Origin: Tritrichomonas foetus
Lineage: Eukaryota > Parabasalia > Tritrichomonadida > Tritrichomonadidae
Assembly: GCA_001839685.1 (NCBI GenBank)
Contig: MLAK01000649.1
Span: 116,013-128,766, forward strand
Direction: 5' to 3'
DNA length: 12,754 nucleotides
In this document: positions 1 through 6,901 of the stretch, piece after piece
Position numbering within the stretch: the first letter of the stretch is position 1
Layout: the number at the start of each line of letters is the position of its first letter
The notes under the pieces: model-generated
The model's database searches: none
Seen by the model: only the letters and a program-made list of their open reading frames with translations
What the model was told of the DNA's origin: nothing
Made by a program: the position numbers and the translations under genes

Positions 1-149
1 AATTAACACAGTCTCGTAAATTTTTTTTTCTGGAATCGTAAATTAAATTCGCAATTTCGACTTTTTCAAAATTAAACGAAAATGACTTAATGCATCTATT
101 AACATCATATATGCATATATTTATTGAAAATTTGGATAAAAAACAGATT
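1..149 (+). repeat. Left terminal inverted repeat of the transposon
   Basis: Base p of this arm pairs with base 1696-p of the right arm along almost its whole length. The only difference is a one-base indel in an A run (six A at 138-143 here, seven T at 1552-1558 in the right arm). Identity stops at 149/1546. It lies downstream of the transposase stop codon, because the gene runs leftward. It contains the self-complementary tract ATATATGCATATAT. The window starts exactly at its outer end, so it could extend further or be followed by an unseen target duplication. Confidence 0.93.
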
Positions 150-184
150 TGGAATCTTATAAGAAATTTTTACTTTTCTCTAAA

Positions 185-1501
185 TTATTCAACTTCATGA
201 TGTGAAGTTTTTGCGATTAGTATATTTTTGAAAGACTCTGAAAATGAAAACCCAATAACTTGGCCATTGGACACATGAATTGGGAAGCCACTTGCTTCCC
301 ATGAAGTACGAATTAATTCGCTAGTCGTTACAGTTTCAAAAGATTTTTTAATTCTTAGCAACTTACGTGTAAATTTAGATTCAATTTCGTTGTTTCCTGG
401 GGTGACAGAATATTTCTTTTTTACTGCTCCAAAATATGAAACGTCCAACATTTGCGTAATGTGCGATGAGTGTGCAGGAAGAGGAATGAGATGAATATAA
501 CCTATTTCATTTAATGCTTGGATAACATTTGAGTGAAAATGTGACTTGAACCCATCTGCAATGATATAACAAGGTTTTTCTTGACCAATAACTGTACGAA
601 CTGATGCAATATATGGCTTGAGGATAGTGTTTACCCAGTATAGCATCGATTCAATGTTCATGTATCCTTTTGGTGTAGAATAATATGATCCCCATCTGAA
701 AAAGAAAGTATCATTTATATCCTCGTCCATCGTCTTCCGTGTAGATAAACAAAGAGGTTTTAAGCATGTACAAGCTGCTGTTATACATGAAACGACAGAA
801 ATATGATGCTGATCGGTTTTTTCCCGCCAAAATGCTTTGATGTTGCAGTTTTTGTGAATGTAGACATATTTGCGCTTACCTTTTTCTGGACGTCTTCCGA
901 ATCCTGTCTCATCGAAATTTATGAGAAGCAGCGGATCAGGTGGATTTTTCATCATTTCATTAATCATTGTCAGATAGGTTTCAACTTCGTCAAGTGATAT
1001 ATTCGAACGAGAATCATCGATAGAATCTGCTTTTACGCGAACTATTAATTCTTCATGCCTTTTGCGAAAATCGCACAACCAATCGCGTGAAAAACTTTTA
1101 TCTATACCAGTTCTTTTCTTGTATAGTTCACTTGCAATATCTCGAATATCCTTCCCGGAAAAACAATCATTTAAGCACTGCTGTTCTCGGATAAGTGTAC
1201 AAATTTGAATTTCTTCATCTTCTGATAACAATTTCCTTTTAGGTAAAACAACAACCGTAGTTTCTAGAAAAGTATCAGATTTCAGTGCTTTGTAATATGC
1301 GCGGGTTGACAAACCTAGAAGAAACATTATTGTTCGAACTGGGATCTCTGGGATCACATTTTTCAAAAATAGAATTTGTGCATGTAACGAAGGGGCCGAC
1401 CTGAAATCACTGCTAATCAGCATTTTATGTAGTTTCTCACCATCTAAGACTCCATATGCCTCCACACATTTGATAATAGAAGGAACAGGAACGGGATTCA
1501 T
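185..1501 (-). CDS. DDE superfamily transposase (pogo/Tigger type), intact, 438 aa
   Basis: Predicted to bind the terminal repeats and to cut and rejoin DNA in the nucleus. An N-terminal helix-turn-helix-like part (about residues 38-75) and a second, CENP-B/Tc5-like DNA-binding part (about 92-157) precede the DDE_1 catalytic core. The first Asp is D197 in LLINFDETGFG, the second D316 in YIIADGFKSHF, and the third D353 in ITQMLDVSYFG, 36 residues after the second; this is the pogo/Tigger layout in which the last acidic residue is Asp rather than Glu. The ATG at 1501-1499 is the first in frame and the stop is TAA at 187-185; no internal stop or frameshift interrupts it. The length is usual for the family. 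It is the only gene between the two inverted repeats, so it is probably autonomous. Whether it is active cannot be told from sequence. Confidence 0.92.
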   Translation of the reverse strand: MNPVPVPSIIKCVEAYGVLDGEKLHKMLISSDFRSAPSLHAQILFLKNVIPEIPVRTIMFLLGLSTRAYYKALKSDTFLETTVVVLPKRKLLSEDEEIQICTLIREQQCLNDCFSGKDIRDIASELYKKRTGIDKSFSRDWLCDFRKRHEELIVRVKADSIDDSRSNISLDEVETYLTMINEMMKNPPDPLLLINFDETGFGRRPEKGKRKYVYIHKNCNIKAFWREKTDQHHISVVSCITAACTCLKPLCLSTRKTMDEDINDTFFFRWGSYYSTPKGYMNIESMLYWVNTILKPYIASVRTVIGQEKPCYIIADGFKSHFHSNVIQALNEIGYIHLIPLPAHSSHITQMLDVSYFGAVKKKYSVTPGNNEIESKFTRKLLRIKKSFETVTTSELIRTSWEASGFPIHVSNGQVIGFSFSESFKNILIAKTSHHEVE

Positions 1502-1545
1502 TCACTATATAATGTTCTTAACGTACAGAATCCAGAAATTCCTCG

Positions 1546-1695
1546 AATCTGTTTTTTTATCCAAATTTTCAATAAATATATGCATATATGATGTTAATAG
1601 ATGCATTAAGTCATTTTCGTTTAATTTTGAAAAAGTCGAAATTGCGAATTTAATTTACGATTCCAGAAAAAAAAATTTACGAGACTGTGTTAATT
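1546..1695 (-). repeat. Right terminal inverted repeat of the transposon
   Basis: Reverse complement of 1-149 with one extra base in a T run at 1552-1558. It ends in CTGTGT followed by TAATT at 1691-1695, after which the sequence no longer has a partner inside the window. It lies 44 bases upstream of the transposase start codon, so the arm may also carry promoter elements for the transposase; no clear initiator motif was seen next to the ATG. Confidence 0.93.
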
Positions 1696-3027
1696 TAATC
1701 TTCACAATAAACTAAATTATTTATATAAATATTAAACAATAAATTTAAATTGATCTTTAGATATTCATGTTTTATTTATTACAACGATCATAATTCTTTC
1801 AATTACAAACCAGATATATTATCAAAAAGCTGAATGTTTTCACTTCGAAACCGACGTTTTCACTCAAATCCGGCGCTACTATAAATGACTCAGTCATGTA
1901 TCTTTTTCAGTATTATCATGGTCAATTGTTGTGAAATCATTGTTTTCATTTTTTCACTGATAATCACTGTCTACAGATATATACGATATTTATCGAATAG
2001 AAAATGGACTGAGGAAATTGGAATAACAAAAATGGTTTATATTCAGCAAATTGCAGACTACAATAACTCTCTTTTAGAGATTTAATCTTATTCTCCATCT
2101 CTCAATTGAATGTTCTCTTTAAAACCGATGATTTTATTGGGTTTTTGAATGAACACTATACCTTATGAAATTATTTAGAGTGGTGTTCTTTTAATATAAA
2201 TAATGAATTCCGCATGTAAACTAATGGAAATGGTGAATTAAAATAGGAAATTGTGTATTTTAGAGTACCATCTATATTTAGTTGAATCATCAAAAGCTCA
2301 ATAATACTTTCATGCTCTTTAAAGCATGCTTCATATTGTGGTGACGATTAGATCATCAGAAATAATAGCACATGTTTGTAAAAAATGGCACTTAATGAAT
2401 TTAATGAAGGCATTCTTGCATGCTGATTTTAATATTGGGTTTCTTCAACAACATGTATACGCTTTCATAATTTCCATGGAAGCATGCAGAATGTAGCTGT
2501 GTCTGGTTAATAAAAGTTACTAATTTGATTTGATGAAATTATGAGTCTATCAAATAAATTTCGTCTTGACAATTAATATCATTTTGTTGTTTTAATAGGG
2601 GTTCAACAAATCTACAATAGTTTTTGTCACAAGCTATATTAAGTTGAGTTTTTTAAGAAATTTTAAGCTTTAAATCTAAATGTTCAATGTAAACTAAAGA
2701 TAACTAGAACAAATATCCCTTAATTTTTATGAACGCAATTGATATCAATATTTGAGATACTTCATTAACAATTCTTTAATTTCATATAATCCTTTGTAAC
2801 ATGAAGAGCAAAGAAGTGTACTCTAAATATTTTTTACAAATACAATATAAAAAATAAAGGAGACACTGAATAATAATGAATCGCTTTCATCTTTTTTGAT
2901 CAAAACGTAAAAGATCATTAATTTCTTCTTTAATAGGGAAAAGTGTAAGATGTTTGTTCCTTTTGAAAAGGTAAAGCAATATTGATTGATGAAAACAATT
3001 ATTGGAAGATAATTTTGTAATTAATAT

Positions 3028-3177
3028 TTAAACAACACCAAAATATTTTGGTTGAAGACGTTTGCTTTTTACTTCGAGAAAGCTCAAAAGATTATCAAAT
3101 TCACTGAAAGCATTTTCTTCTTCGCATGTAAGCATTGAAATCATTATGTATTCTGAAACTTCCCTAGGATTTCTATT
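3028..3177 (-). pseudogene. Possible remnant of an unknown protein gene
   Basis: Read on the minus strand, these 49 codons lie between two stops and give a mixed acidic/hydrophobic peptide containing SEYIMISMLTCEEENAF and LLSFLEVKSKRLQ, which looks like real protein rather than A/T noise. The same frame is also open just upstream (about 3276-3193, starting with an ATG), but three TGA codons separate the two parts. TGA is a genuine stop for the neighbouring kinase gene, so recoding is unlikely. I recognise no family; this may be chance. Confidence 0.2.
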
Positions 3178-3480
3178 TCACTTGTTTCATCATATCACCC
3201 ATCCATTTTTGTTGATGTATAGAAAAAGTTTATATCGAAACAAGGTCAATATGTTCTGATATGGTGAATTTTTCATTCATAAATATACTGATGCCACTAT
3301 ATCTAATAAGAATGATAATTGGTTTCTCTCAATAGCGAACATACTGTGTCCAAATTGACATTTCCTAATTGTGGTTATCAATTCATTTTAACCGTATTAC
3401 AAACAAACGACTAATGCATCGCAAAATTAAGATAACTTTTTCTGATATTCATTCAATGAAAAAATCGCGAATGTGTAATC

Positions 3481-3489
3481 TCACTTTTT
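3481..3489 (+). promoter_or_regulatory. Candidate initiator (TCACTTTTT) for the kinase gene
   Basis: Matches the trichomonad initiator consensus TCA+1Y(T/A), with the predicted transcript start at 3483. It is 44 bases before the ATG at 3527 and 68 before the one at 3551, further than the roughly 5-20 bases typical of Trichomonas vaginalis, so the match may be chance. Confidence 0.25.
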
Positions 3490-3526
3490 GAAGGATTTTG
3501 CACGTTAAAGAATATCAAAATGAAAA

Positions 3527-4861
3527 ATGAACCTAATTCGTGTTGACGCCATGGGGGATTATTCAATTCGTAATAAAATCGGAGAAGGTTCATACAGCAC
3601 TGTATTTAAAGCACAGAAAAATCATTCGTCCGAGTTATACGCAATCAAAGTATTAAAAGATCGATACAAAACGCTTGATGAAATTTATAAAAATGCCGAA
3701 ATCAATGTAATGGGACATTTAGGGTCACATCCAAATATGGTTTCGCTTCAAGATGTAGTTTTCGAGCCAAAAAAGTGGAGACTATCATTAGTGATGGATT
3801 TGATGGAATGTAACATGCTTGAATTACTTCAACCAAAAAGACCAGCACTATCTCTCACGGAATGCTTAAGCCTGACTTACCAGCTTTTATCAGCACTTTC
3901 GCATATTCATAACCTGGGATATATTCATCGTGACATTAAACCAGAGAATTGTTTAATCAATGTGAAGACGTTAAAATTAAAATTGGCTGATTTTGGATCA
4001 ACGAAAAAACAACTGAAAGATATTCAAATGACTGAATACATTGCAACAAGATGGTATCGTCCTCCTGAGTGCTTATTAACATCCGGAAATTACGGGCCAC
4101 CACTTGACGTTTGGGCAGTTGGATGTGTTTTTTATGAGCTGATGACAAAAAAGCCGCTTTTTCCGGGTTCAAATACTTTGGATCAACTAAATCAGATCCA
4201 CGGCATTATTGGTATGCCGAACCAAGAAGCTTTGAGGAAAGTTCATGCGTCGAAATCAGCAATAAAACAAATCGGCGAATCATCAAAAGGGAAAAAAATT
4301 ATTGCGAAAGGAATTTTTTCGCTCCTTCCAAAAGTTCCACCTGATGTAATTGACCTTCTTGAAAAACTACTTGCGTATGTTCCTGATGAAAGAATTACGG
4401 CTGCTGAGGCCTTAAAACATCGTGCTTTCAATTTACTTAATCGTGAAAATTTAAACATCAAATTAAACTCTCACATTGGAACTAATTTAAGCAGTAACAT
4501 TGCATCGAATTGCTCTAGCTACAAATCAACTAATTATGCAAAAAGCTCGCATTATTCGCCAGCTTTGAGCCCAACTAAAAGGAATCAATCTGAACTTTCG
4601 AAATATTCGAAATATTCAATAAATCGAGAAGTTGATGAATGTGAAGTTGCCAGTTATCAATGTGGAATAAAAGGAATTTCAAAAAGTCCATGTAAGAATC
4701 CAAGAATTTACTTGCCAAATAAACAATCTACATTGATAAAACAATCACAAAGTCCTTCAAAGAAACAATCAAGACTTGGCTATCGTCCTTCACCTGGAAT
4801 GAAGATGAAGCCACAATCGGTTCTTTGCCAAGGAGCAAGTTGCCTTCCAGGTATTTATTGA
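3527..4861 (+). CDS. CMGC protein kinase, MOK/RCK (MAK-ICK-MOK) family, 444 aa
   Basis: Serine/threonine kinase. In the 444-residue numbering it has the glycine loop IGEGSYSTVF (18-27), ATP-binding Lys41 in AIKVL, Glu58 of helix C, the catalytic loop HRDIKPEN (134-141), DFG (155-157), the activation-loop TEY (169-171) and the CMGC signature TRWYRPPE (174-181). LADFGST, TEY and SGNYGPPLDVWAVGCVFYEL resemble MOK more than MAK or ICK, which have TDY. The tail from about residue 305 is Ser/Lys/Asn-rich with several SP sites (SPALSPT, SKSP, SQSPSKK, PSPGMK), probably disordered and phosphorylated. MOK relatives such as Chlamydomonas LF4 limit flagellar length; a flagellar role here is inference. 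The second ATG at 3551 (MGDYSIRNKIGEG) matches where MOK proteins begin and may be the true start; nothing decides between the two. The stop is TGA. Confidence 0.93.
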   Translation: MNLIRVDAMGDYSIRNKIGEGSYSTVFKAQKNHSSELYAIKVLKDRYKTLDEIYKNAEINVMGHLGSHPNMVSLQDVVFEPKKWRLSLVMDLMECNMLELLQPKRPALSLTECLSLTYQLLSALSHIHNLGYIHRDIKPENCLINVKTLKLKLADFGSTKKQLKDIQMTEYIATRWYRPPECLLTSGNYGPPLDVWAVGCVFYELMTKKPLFPGSNTLDQLNQIHGIIGMPNQEALRKVHASKSAIKQIGESSKGKKIIAKGIFSLLPKVPPDVIDLLEKLLAYVPDERITAAEALKHRAFNLLNRENLNIKLNSHIGTNLSSNIASNCSSYKSTNYAKSSHYSPALSPTKRNQSELSKYSKYSINREVDECEVASYQCGIKGISKSPCKNPRIYLPNKQSTLIKQSQSPSKKQSRLGYRPSPGMKMKPQSVLCQGASCLPGIY

Positions 4862-4982
4862 ATCAAATCTTTTTTACTCATTCAAAAATGAATTTTTTTG
4901 ATTAAGTATATTTCAGATTGTTTGTATTGTTTAATAAAAAGTTATTTTATTTTAGTTAATTATATATTTTGAAAATGAAAAC

Positions 4983-5088
4983 AAAGTAACATATATGCAA
5001 GATCAAAAGTTTTATTTTGAAAATAAAATTGTGTGATATGAAAGTAACATATATGCAAAATCAATAAATCTAAGATAAAAGTTTTATT
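4983..5088. repeat. Imperfect direct repeat, 58-base spacing
   Basis: AAAGTAACATATATGCAA occurs at 4983-5000 and again at 5041-5058, each followed a little later by AAAAGTTTTATT (5005-5016 and 5077-5088). The second copy has about 14 extra bases between its two parts. It looks like a local duplication followed by divergence; no function is evident. Confidence 0.75.
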
Positions 5089-5201
5089 AAAATTGCTGTA
5101 AACATATCATCAATCTAAATCGTGATTATCGTGAAAATTTTGTTATCATGCAAATAATACTATCTCTTCAAGAGATCCACTTGTTGTTTTATCATATTAT
5201 T

Positions 5202-5300
5202 ATATTAATGATACTTATAATTTTCAACCTTAATTTGCCACCATTTCAAATCTGGAATAAATGTTGTTTCCTTAATTTTAATATTAATGATACTTATAAT
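5202..5300. repeat. Exact 20-base direct repeat pair
   Basis: ATATTAATGATACTTATAAT is present at 5202-5221 and at 5281-5300, identical in both copies. The sequence between them is unrelated to the repeat. In DNA this AT-rich an exact 20-base match is still unlikely to be chance, and it suggests a local duplication. Confidence 0.75.
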
Positions 5301-5424
5301 ATAATTTTTTAACTTTATTCAAATATCTTTCCAATTATTTATACTTTTGTGTTGAAATTTGGTTGTAGTTTTCTAGTCAAAAAATTTCATGATGAAATTT
5401 TTTCCTCCAAATACTAACTTATCT

Positions 5425-5429
5425 TCATT
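5425..5429 (+). promoter_or_regulatory. Candidate initiator (TCATT) of the RRM protein gene
   Basis: TCATTTTTTTA fits TCA+1Y(T/A), with the presumed transcript start at 5427, 15 bases before the ATG at 5442, within the short 5' leader usual for trichomonads. Weak on its own because the motif is short. Confidence 0.35.
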
Positions 5430-5441
5430 TTTTTATTTATA

Positions 5442-5915
5442 ATGAACTATAATTCGAAATATTATTATTTCTTAATCAATAATTTCTCTAATTCACAAGC
5501 TTCTAATCGGCAAATTCAACAATCATTTCAAGGAAAATGTATTACAGTCTGTCGATTTAATTATCAGGACAATAATTATGTTTTTCTCAAATTAATAATT
5601 AAATATCAACCCTTCAAAATTGTCAATATATTAAATCGATTATTTTACACCGATTTAAATGATTCTGATATTTGGTATTGCAATGTTGAAACACAGAAAA
5701 CTAATCTTCGAAATATTGAAGTACCACAATCACTGATGAATTCAGAAGATCTCAAGAAGTTTATTAATATTTTTAAAAAATGTTTCAAAGATCCAAAAAT
5801 CAAATTATATCAGCATTATTCTACAATAGATATAAAAGCAACAACGCCAGAACAAATTTCTTTCATTCAAATGTTTATTAATAATACAAAAGTTTTTGAA
5901 ATCAAAAGTGTTTAA
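5442..5915 (+). CDS. RRM-type RNA-binding protein, 5' part of a frame-broken gene
   Basis: 157 codons from an ATG that has a good initiator-like motif 15 bases upstream. The C-terminal half has the order of an RNA-recognition motif: a strand at about 91-95 (NIEVP), a helix at 102-115 (EDLKKFINIFKKCF), strands near 120-125 and 128-134, a helix at 136-148 (PEQISFIQMFINN) and a final strand at 150-156 (VFEIKSV). The earlier segment (about 31-80) may be another degenerate RRM. Aromatic RNP signatures are weak, so the call rests on predicted fold order and on the stronger RRM in the overlapping downstream frame. It ends at a TAA at 5913-5915, inside the region where the +1 frame is already open. 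Most likely it is the front half of one gene of about 325 codons; a separate short gene is less likely. Confidence 0.6.
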   Translation: MNYNSKYYYFLINNFSNSQASNRQIQQSFQGKCITVCRFNYQDNNYVFLKLIIKYQPFKIVNILNRLFYTDLNDSDIWYCNVETQKTNLRNIEVPQSLMNSEDLKKFINIFKKCFKDPKIKLYQHYSTIDIKATTPEQISFIQMFINNTKVFEIKSV

Positions 5916-6420
5916 TGTTCCAAAAATATATACATCTGAACAAATGAAAAGTATGATTCTTATATCTTTACCCCAAATTCACATAACAGAAATTACAATT
6001 TTTAAAGAAGCATCGAAATTTAATACACTCAAAACTACGACACAAAGTAAAACAGAAGCATATGATTTAATAGAAACTTTGATTTATTATCAATTTCCAG
6101 ATGAAAATAATGAATTAAGTAGTATTGAAATGGTTTTAGCTGTCGGTCCCACATTAAATAAATATTATGAAATTTTTAAGGTTTCTTTTGAAACAATTAC
6201 AATTAATAATCAAAATGGAAAAGAAAAAGTTGTACCAATTTCCCAATTAAGTTTATCAGATTTACGAAAATGTGCACAGAAATATGGTCGTGTTTTTAAA
6301 TCTAAAGTGTATGAAGATTTAAGGGGAATTGGTTCTATTGTGTTTTATGATAAAGAATCAGCGATGAGAGCAGTTAACGATTCTAAAATTAAAGCCAAAC
6401 TTAGTTTTAACAATATATGA
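5836..6420 (+). CDS. RRM-type RNA-binding protein, 3' part (+1 frame)
   Basis: This frame is open from just after a TAA at 5833-5835 to a TGA at 6418-6420. Its first ATG is only at 5944, so it has no natural start matching the homology. From about 5914 it reads NVPKIYTSEQMKSM, which continues smoothly from the EIKSV at the end of the upstream frame. The clearest domain is at the C terminus: VVPISQLSLSDLRKCAQKYG, then RGIGSIVFYDKESAMRAV, which has the helix-strand-strand-helix order of an RRM with a diverged RNP1 (GIGSIVFY). A weaker RRM-like segment lies between about 5914 and 6100. Joined to the upstream part it would be a multi-RRM protein of about 325 residues, presumably acting in mRNA processing, stability or translation. 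A TAATAAA-like signal (AAATAAAAAC, about 6466-6475) lies downstream. Confidence 0.6.
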   Translation, partial: KQQRQNKFLSFKCLLIIQKFLKSKVFNVPKIYTSEQMKSMILISLPQIHITEITIFKEASKFNTLKTTTQSKTEAYDLIETLIYYQFPDENNELSSIEMVLAVGPTLNKYYEIFKVSFETITINNQNGKEKVVPISQLSLSDLRKCAQKYGRVFKSKVYEDLRGIGSIVFYDKESAMRAVNDSKIKAKLSFNNI

Positions 6421-6488
6421 GCACTAATTCGAAACGATATAAGAGGAATGACAACAAATGTTTGTAAATAAAAACACCAAACCCCATT

Positions 6489-6507
6489 TTATTATTATTA
6501 TTATTAT

Positions 6508-6554
<47 letters not shown>

Positions 6555-6555
6555 N
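6489..6555. repeat. (ATT)n microsatellite running into a 45-base T tract and an N
   Basis: Seven or so ATT units (about 6489-6510) merge into an uninterrupted run of T from 6510 to 6554, followed by an ambiguous base at 6555. Tract length is unreliable in any assembly, and the N suggests a forced join or an uncertain run length. Confidence 0.95.
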
Positions 6556-6562
6556 AGTCATT

Positions 6563-6622
6563 AGTGATGGTGGTAGTGATGGTGGTAGTGATGTTGGTAG
6601 TGATGTTGGTAGTGTCAGTGGT
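6563..6622 (+). repeat. 12-bp minisatellite, five units
   Basis: Five consecutive 12-base units start at 6563, 6575, 6587, 6599 and 6611. The first two are AGTGATGGTGGT, the next two have GTT for GGT in the middle, and the last is diverged. It is G-rich on the plus strand and unlike the surrounding A/T sequence. It could encode a repeated Ser-Asp-Gly/Val-Gly peptide, but it sits in a frame interrupted by the N and the T tract, so it is not treated as coding. Confidence 0.9.
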
Positions 6623-6627
6623 AGGAC

Positions 6628-6683
6628 AAAGGTTTATGGGATGGTCCCACAAAATCTTTGGGGGGACCATCTTGTAAACCTTT
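6628..6683 (+). repeat. Inverted repeat forming a 21-bp hairpin (RNA-like on plus strand)
   Basis: The left arm 6628-6648 (AAAGGTTTA TGG GATGGTCCC) pairs with 6663-6683 (GGGACCATC TTG TAAACCTTT) around a 14-base loop. Eighteen of 21 positions are Watson-Crick. The three exceptions (TGG opposite TTG) would all be G-U wobbles in a plus-strand transcript but A-C mismatches on the minus strand. That asymmetry hints at selection on an RNA structure. It lies between the minisatellite and the 19-base array and has no gene next to it. Confidence 0.8.
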
Positions 6684-6716
6684 CATATAGGAGGAAAAAT
6701 AATTGTTTACGCATTT

Positions 6717-6830
6717 TTCATTTCTTTAATTGTTATTCATTTCTTTAATCGTTTTTCATTTCTTTAATTGCTTTTAATTTCTTTAATTGATATTCATTTC
6801 TTTAATTGTTTTTCATTTTCATGAAGACAA
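6717..6830 (+). repeat. Tandem array, 19-bp unit, about six copies
   Basis: The unit TTCATTTCTTTAATTGTTT recurs every 19 bases, starting at 6717, 6736, 6755, 6774, 6793 and 6812. Copies differ by one or a few bases (the fourth begins TTAA) and the sixth is incomplete. The array lies downstream of the minus-strand Brr6-like gene. Confidence 0.9.
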
Positions 6831-6901
6831 AAGGGAAAATGGTAAAAGTTTATTTTAGTCATATTTAATAAAAACAAAAAGTAGAAAAGCCACTTTCGAA
6901 A

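Larger units (their letters stand above)
1..1695 (-). mobile_element. pogo/Tigger-like DDE DNA transposon, apparently complete
   Basis: Two long terminal inverted repeats (1-149 and 1546-1695) enclose a single intact transposase gene on the minus strand, the layout of a Tc1/mariner-superfamily (pogo/Tigger branch) cut-and-paste element. The arms differ only by one base in an A/T run. If insertion was at TA, as is usual for this superfamily, the element proper would be about 6-1690, starting ACACAGTCTCG and flanked by TA at 4-5 and 1691-1692; the AAT/ATT just outside would then be target DNA. The left flank lies outside the window, so the target duplication cannot be confirmed. An intact gene and near-identical arms suggest a young insertion. 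Assignment to the superfamily is confident; the exact boundaries are inferred. Confidence 0.9.
1696..3526. other. Gene-poor AT-rich spacer between transposon and kinase gene
   Basis: No recognisable gene in about 1.8 kb. The longest ATG-initiated frame is 1885-2085 on the plus strand: 66 codons with one hydrophobic stretch (residues about 11-30), unlike any family I know and weakly supported. Two imperfect 20-base units sharing GTTTTCACT start at 1836 and 1856. GCATGC occurs three times, at 2324, 2419 and 2482, unusual in such AT-rich DNA. A minus-strand 49-codon open stretch at 3028-3177 has a coding-like composition and may be a gene remnant. Otherwise it is low-complexity A/T sequence. Confidence 0.6.
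4862..5441. other. AT-rich spacer downstream of the kinase, with short direct repeats
   Basis: No gene is visible. AATAAA-like and TAAA motifs at about 4932-4937 could serve 3' end formation of the kinase transcript, but such motifs are common by chance here. Two sets of direct repeats (listed separately) occupy much of it. The segment also serves as upstream region for the next plus-strand gene. Confidence 0.6.

Noticed and set aside
1885..2085. Plus-strand 66-codon frame with one hydrophobic stretch
   Set aside because: It begins with ATG, but the composition is that of A/T-rich spacer, there is no family resemblance and no close initiator-like motif. Mentioned in the spacer entry only.
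2311..2328. CATGCT-CTTTAA-AGCATG inverted repeat and repeated GCATGC motifs
   Set aside because: The stem is only six bases and the motifs are too short and scattered to call an element.
6407..6748. Frames on both strands through the T tract and minisatellite
   Set aside because: They are poly-Lys/poly-Asn or poly-Phe runs plus the repeat-encoded peptide and are interrupted by an N; no evidence of a gene.
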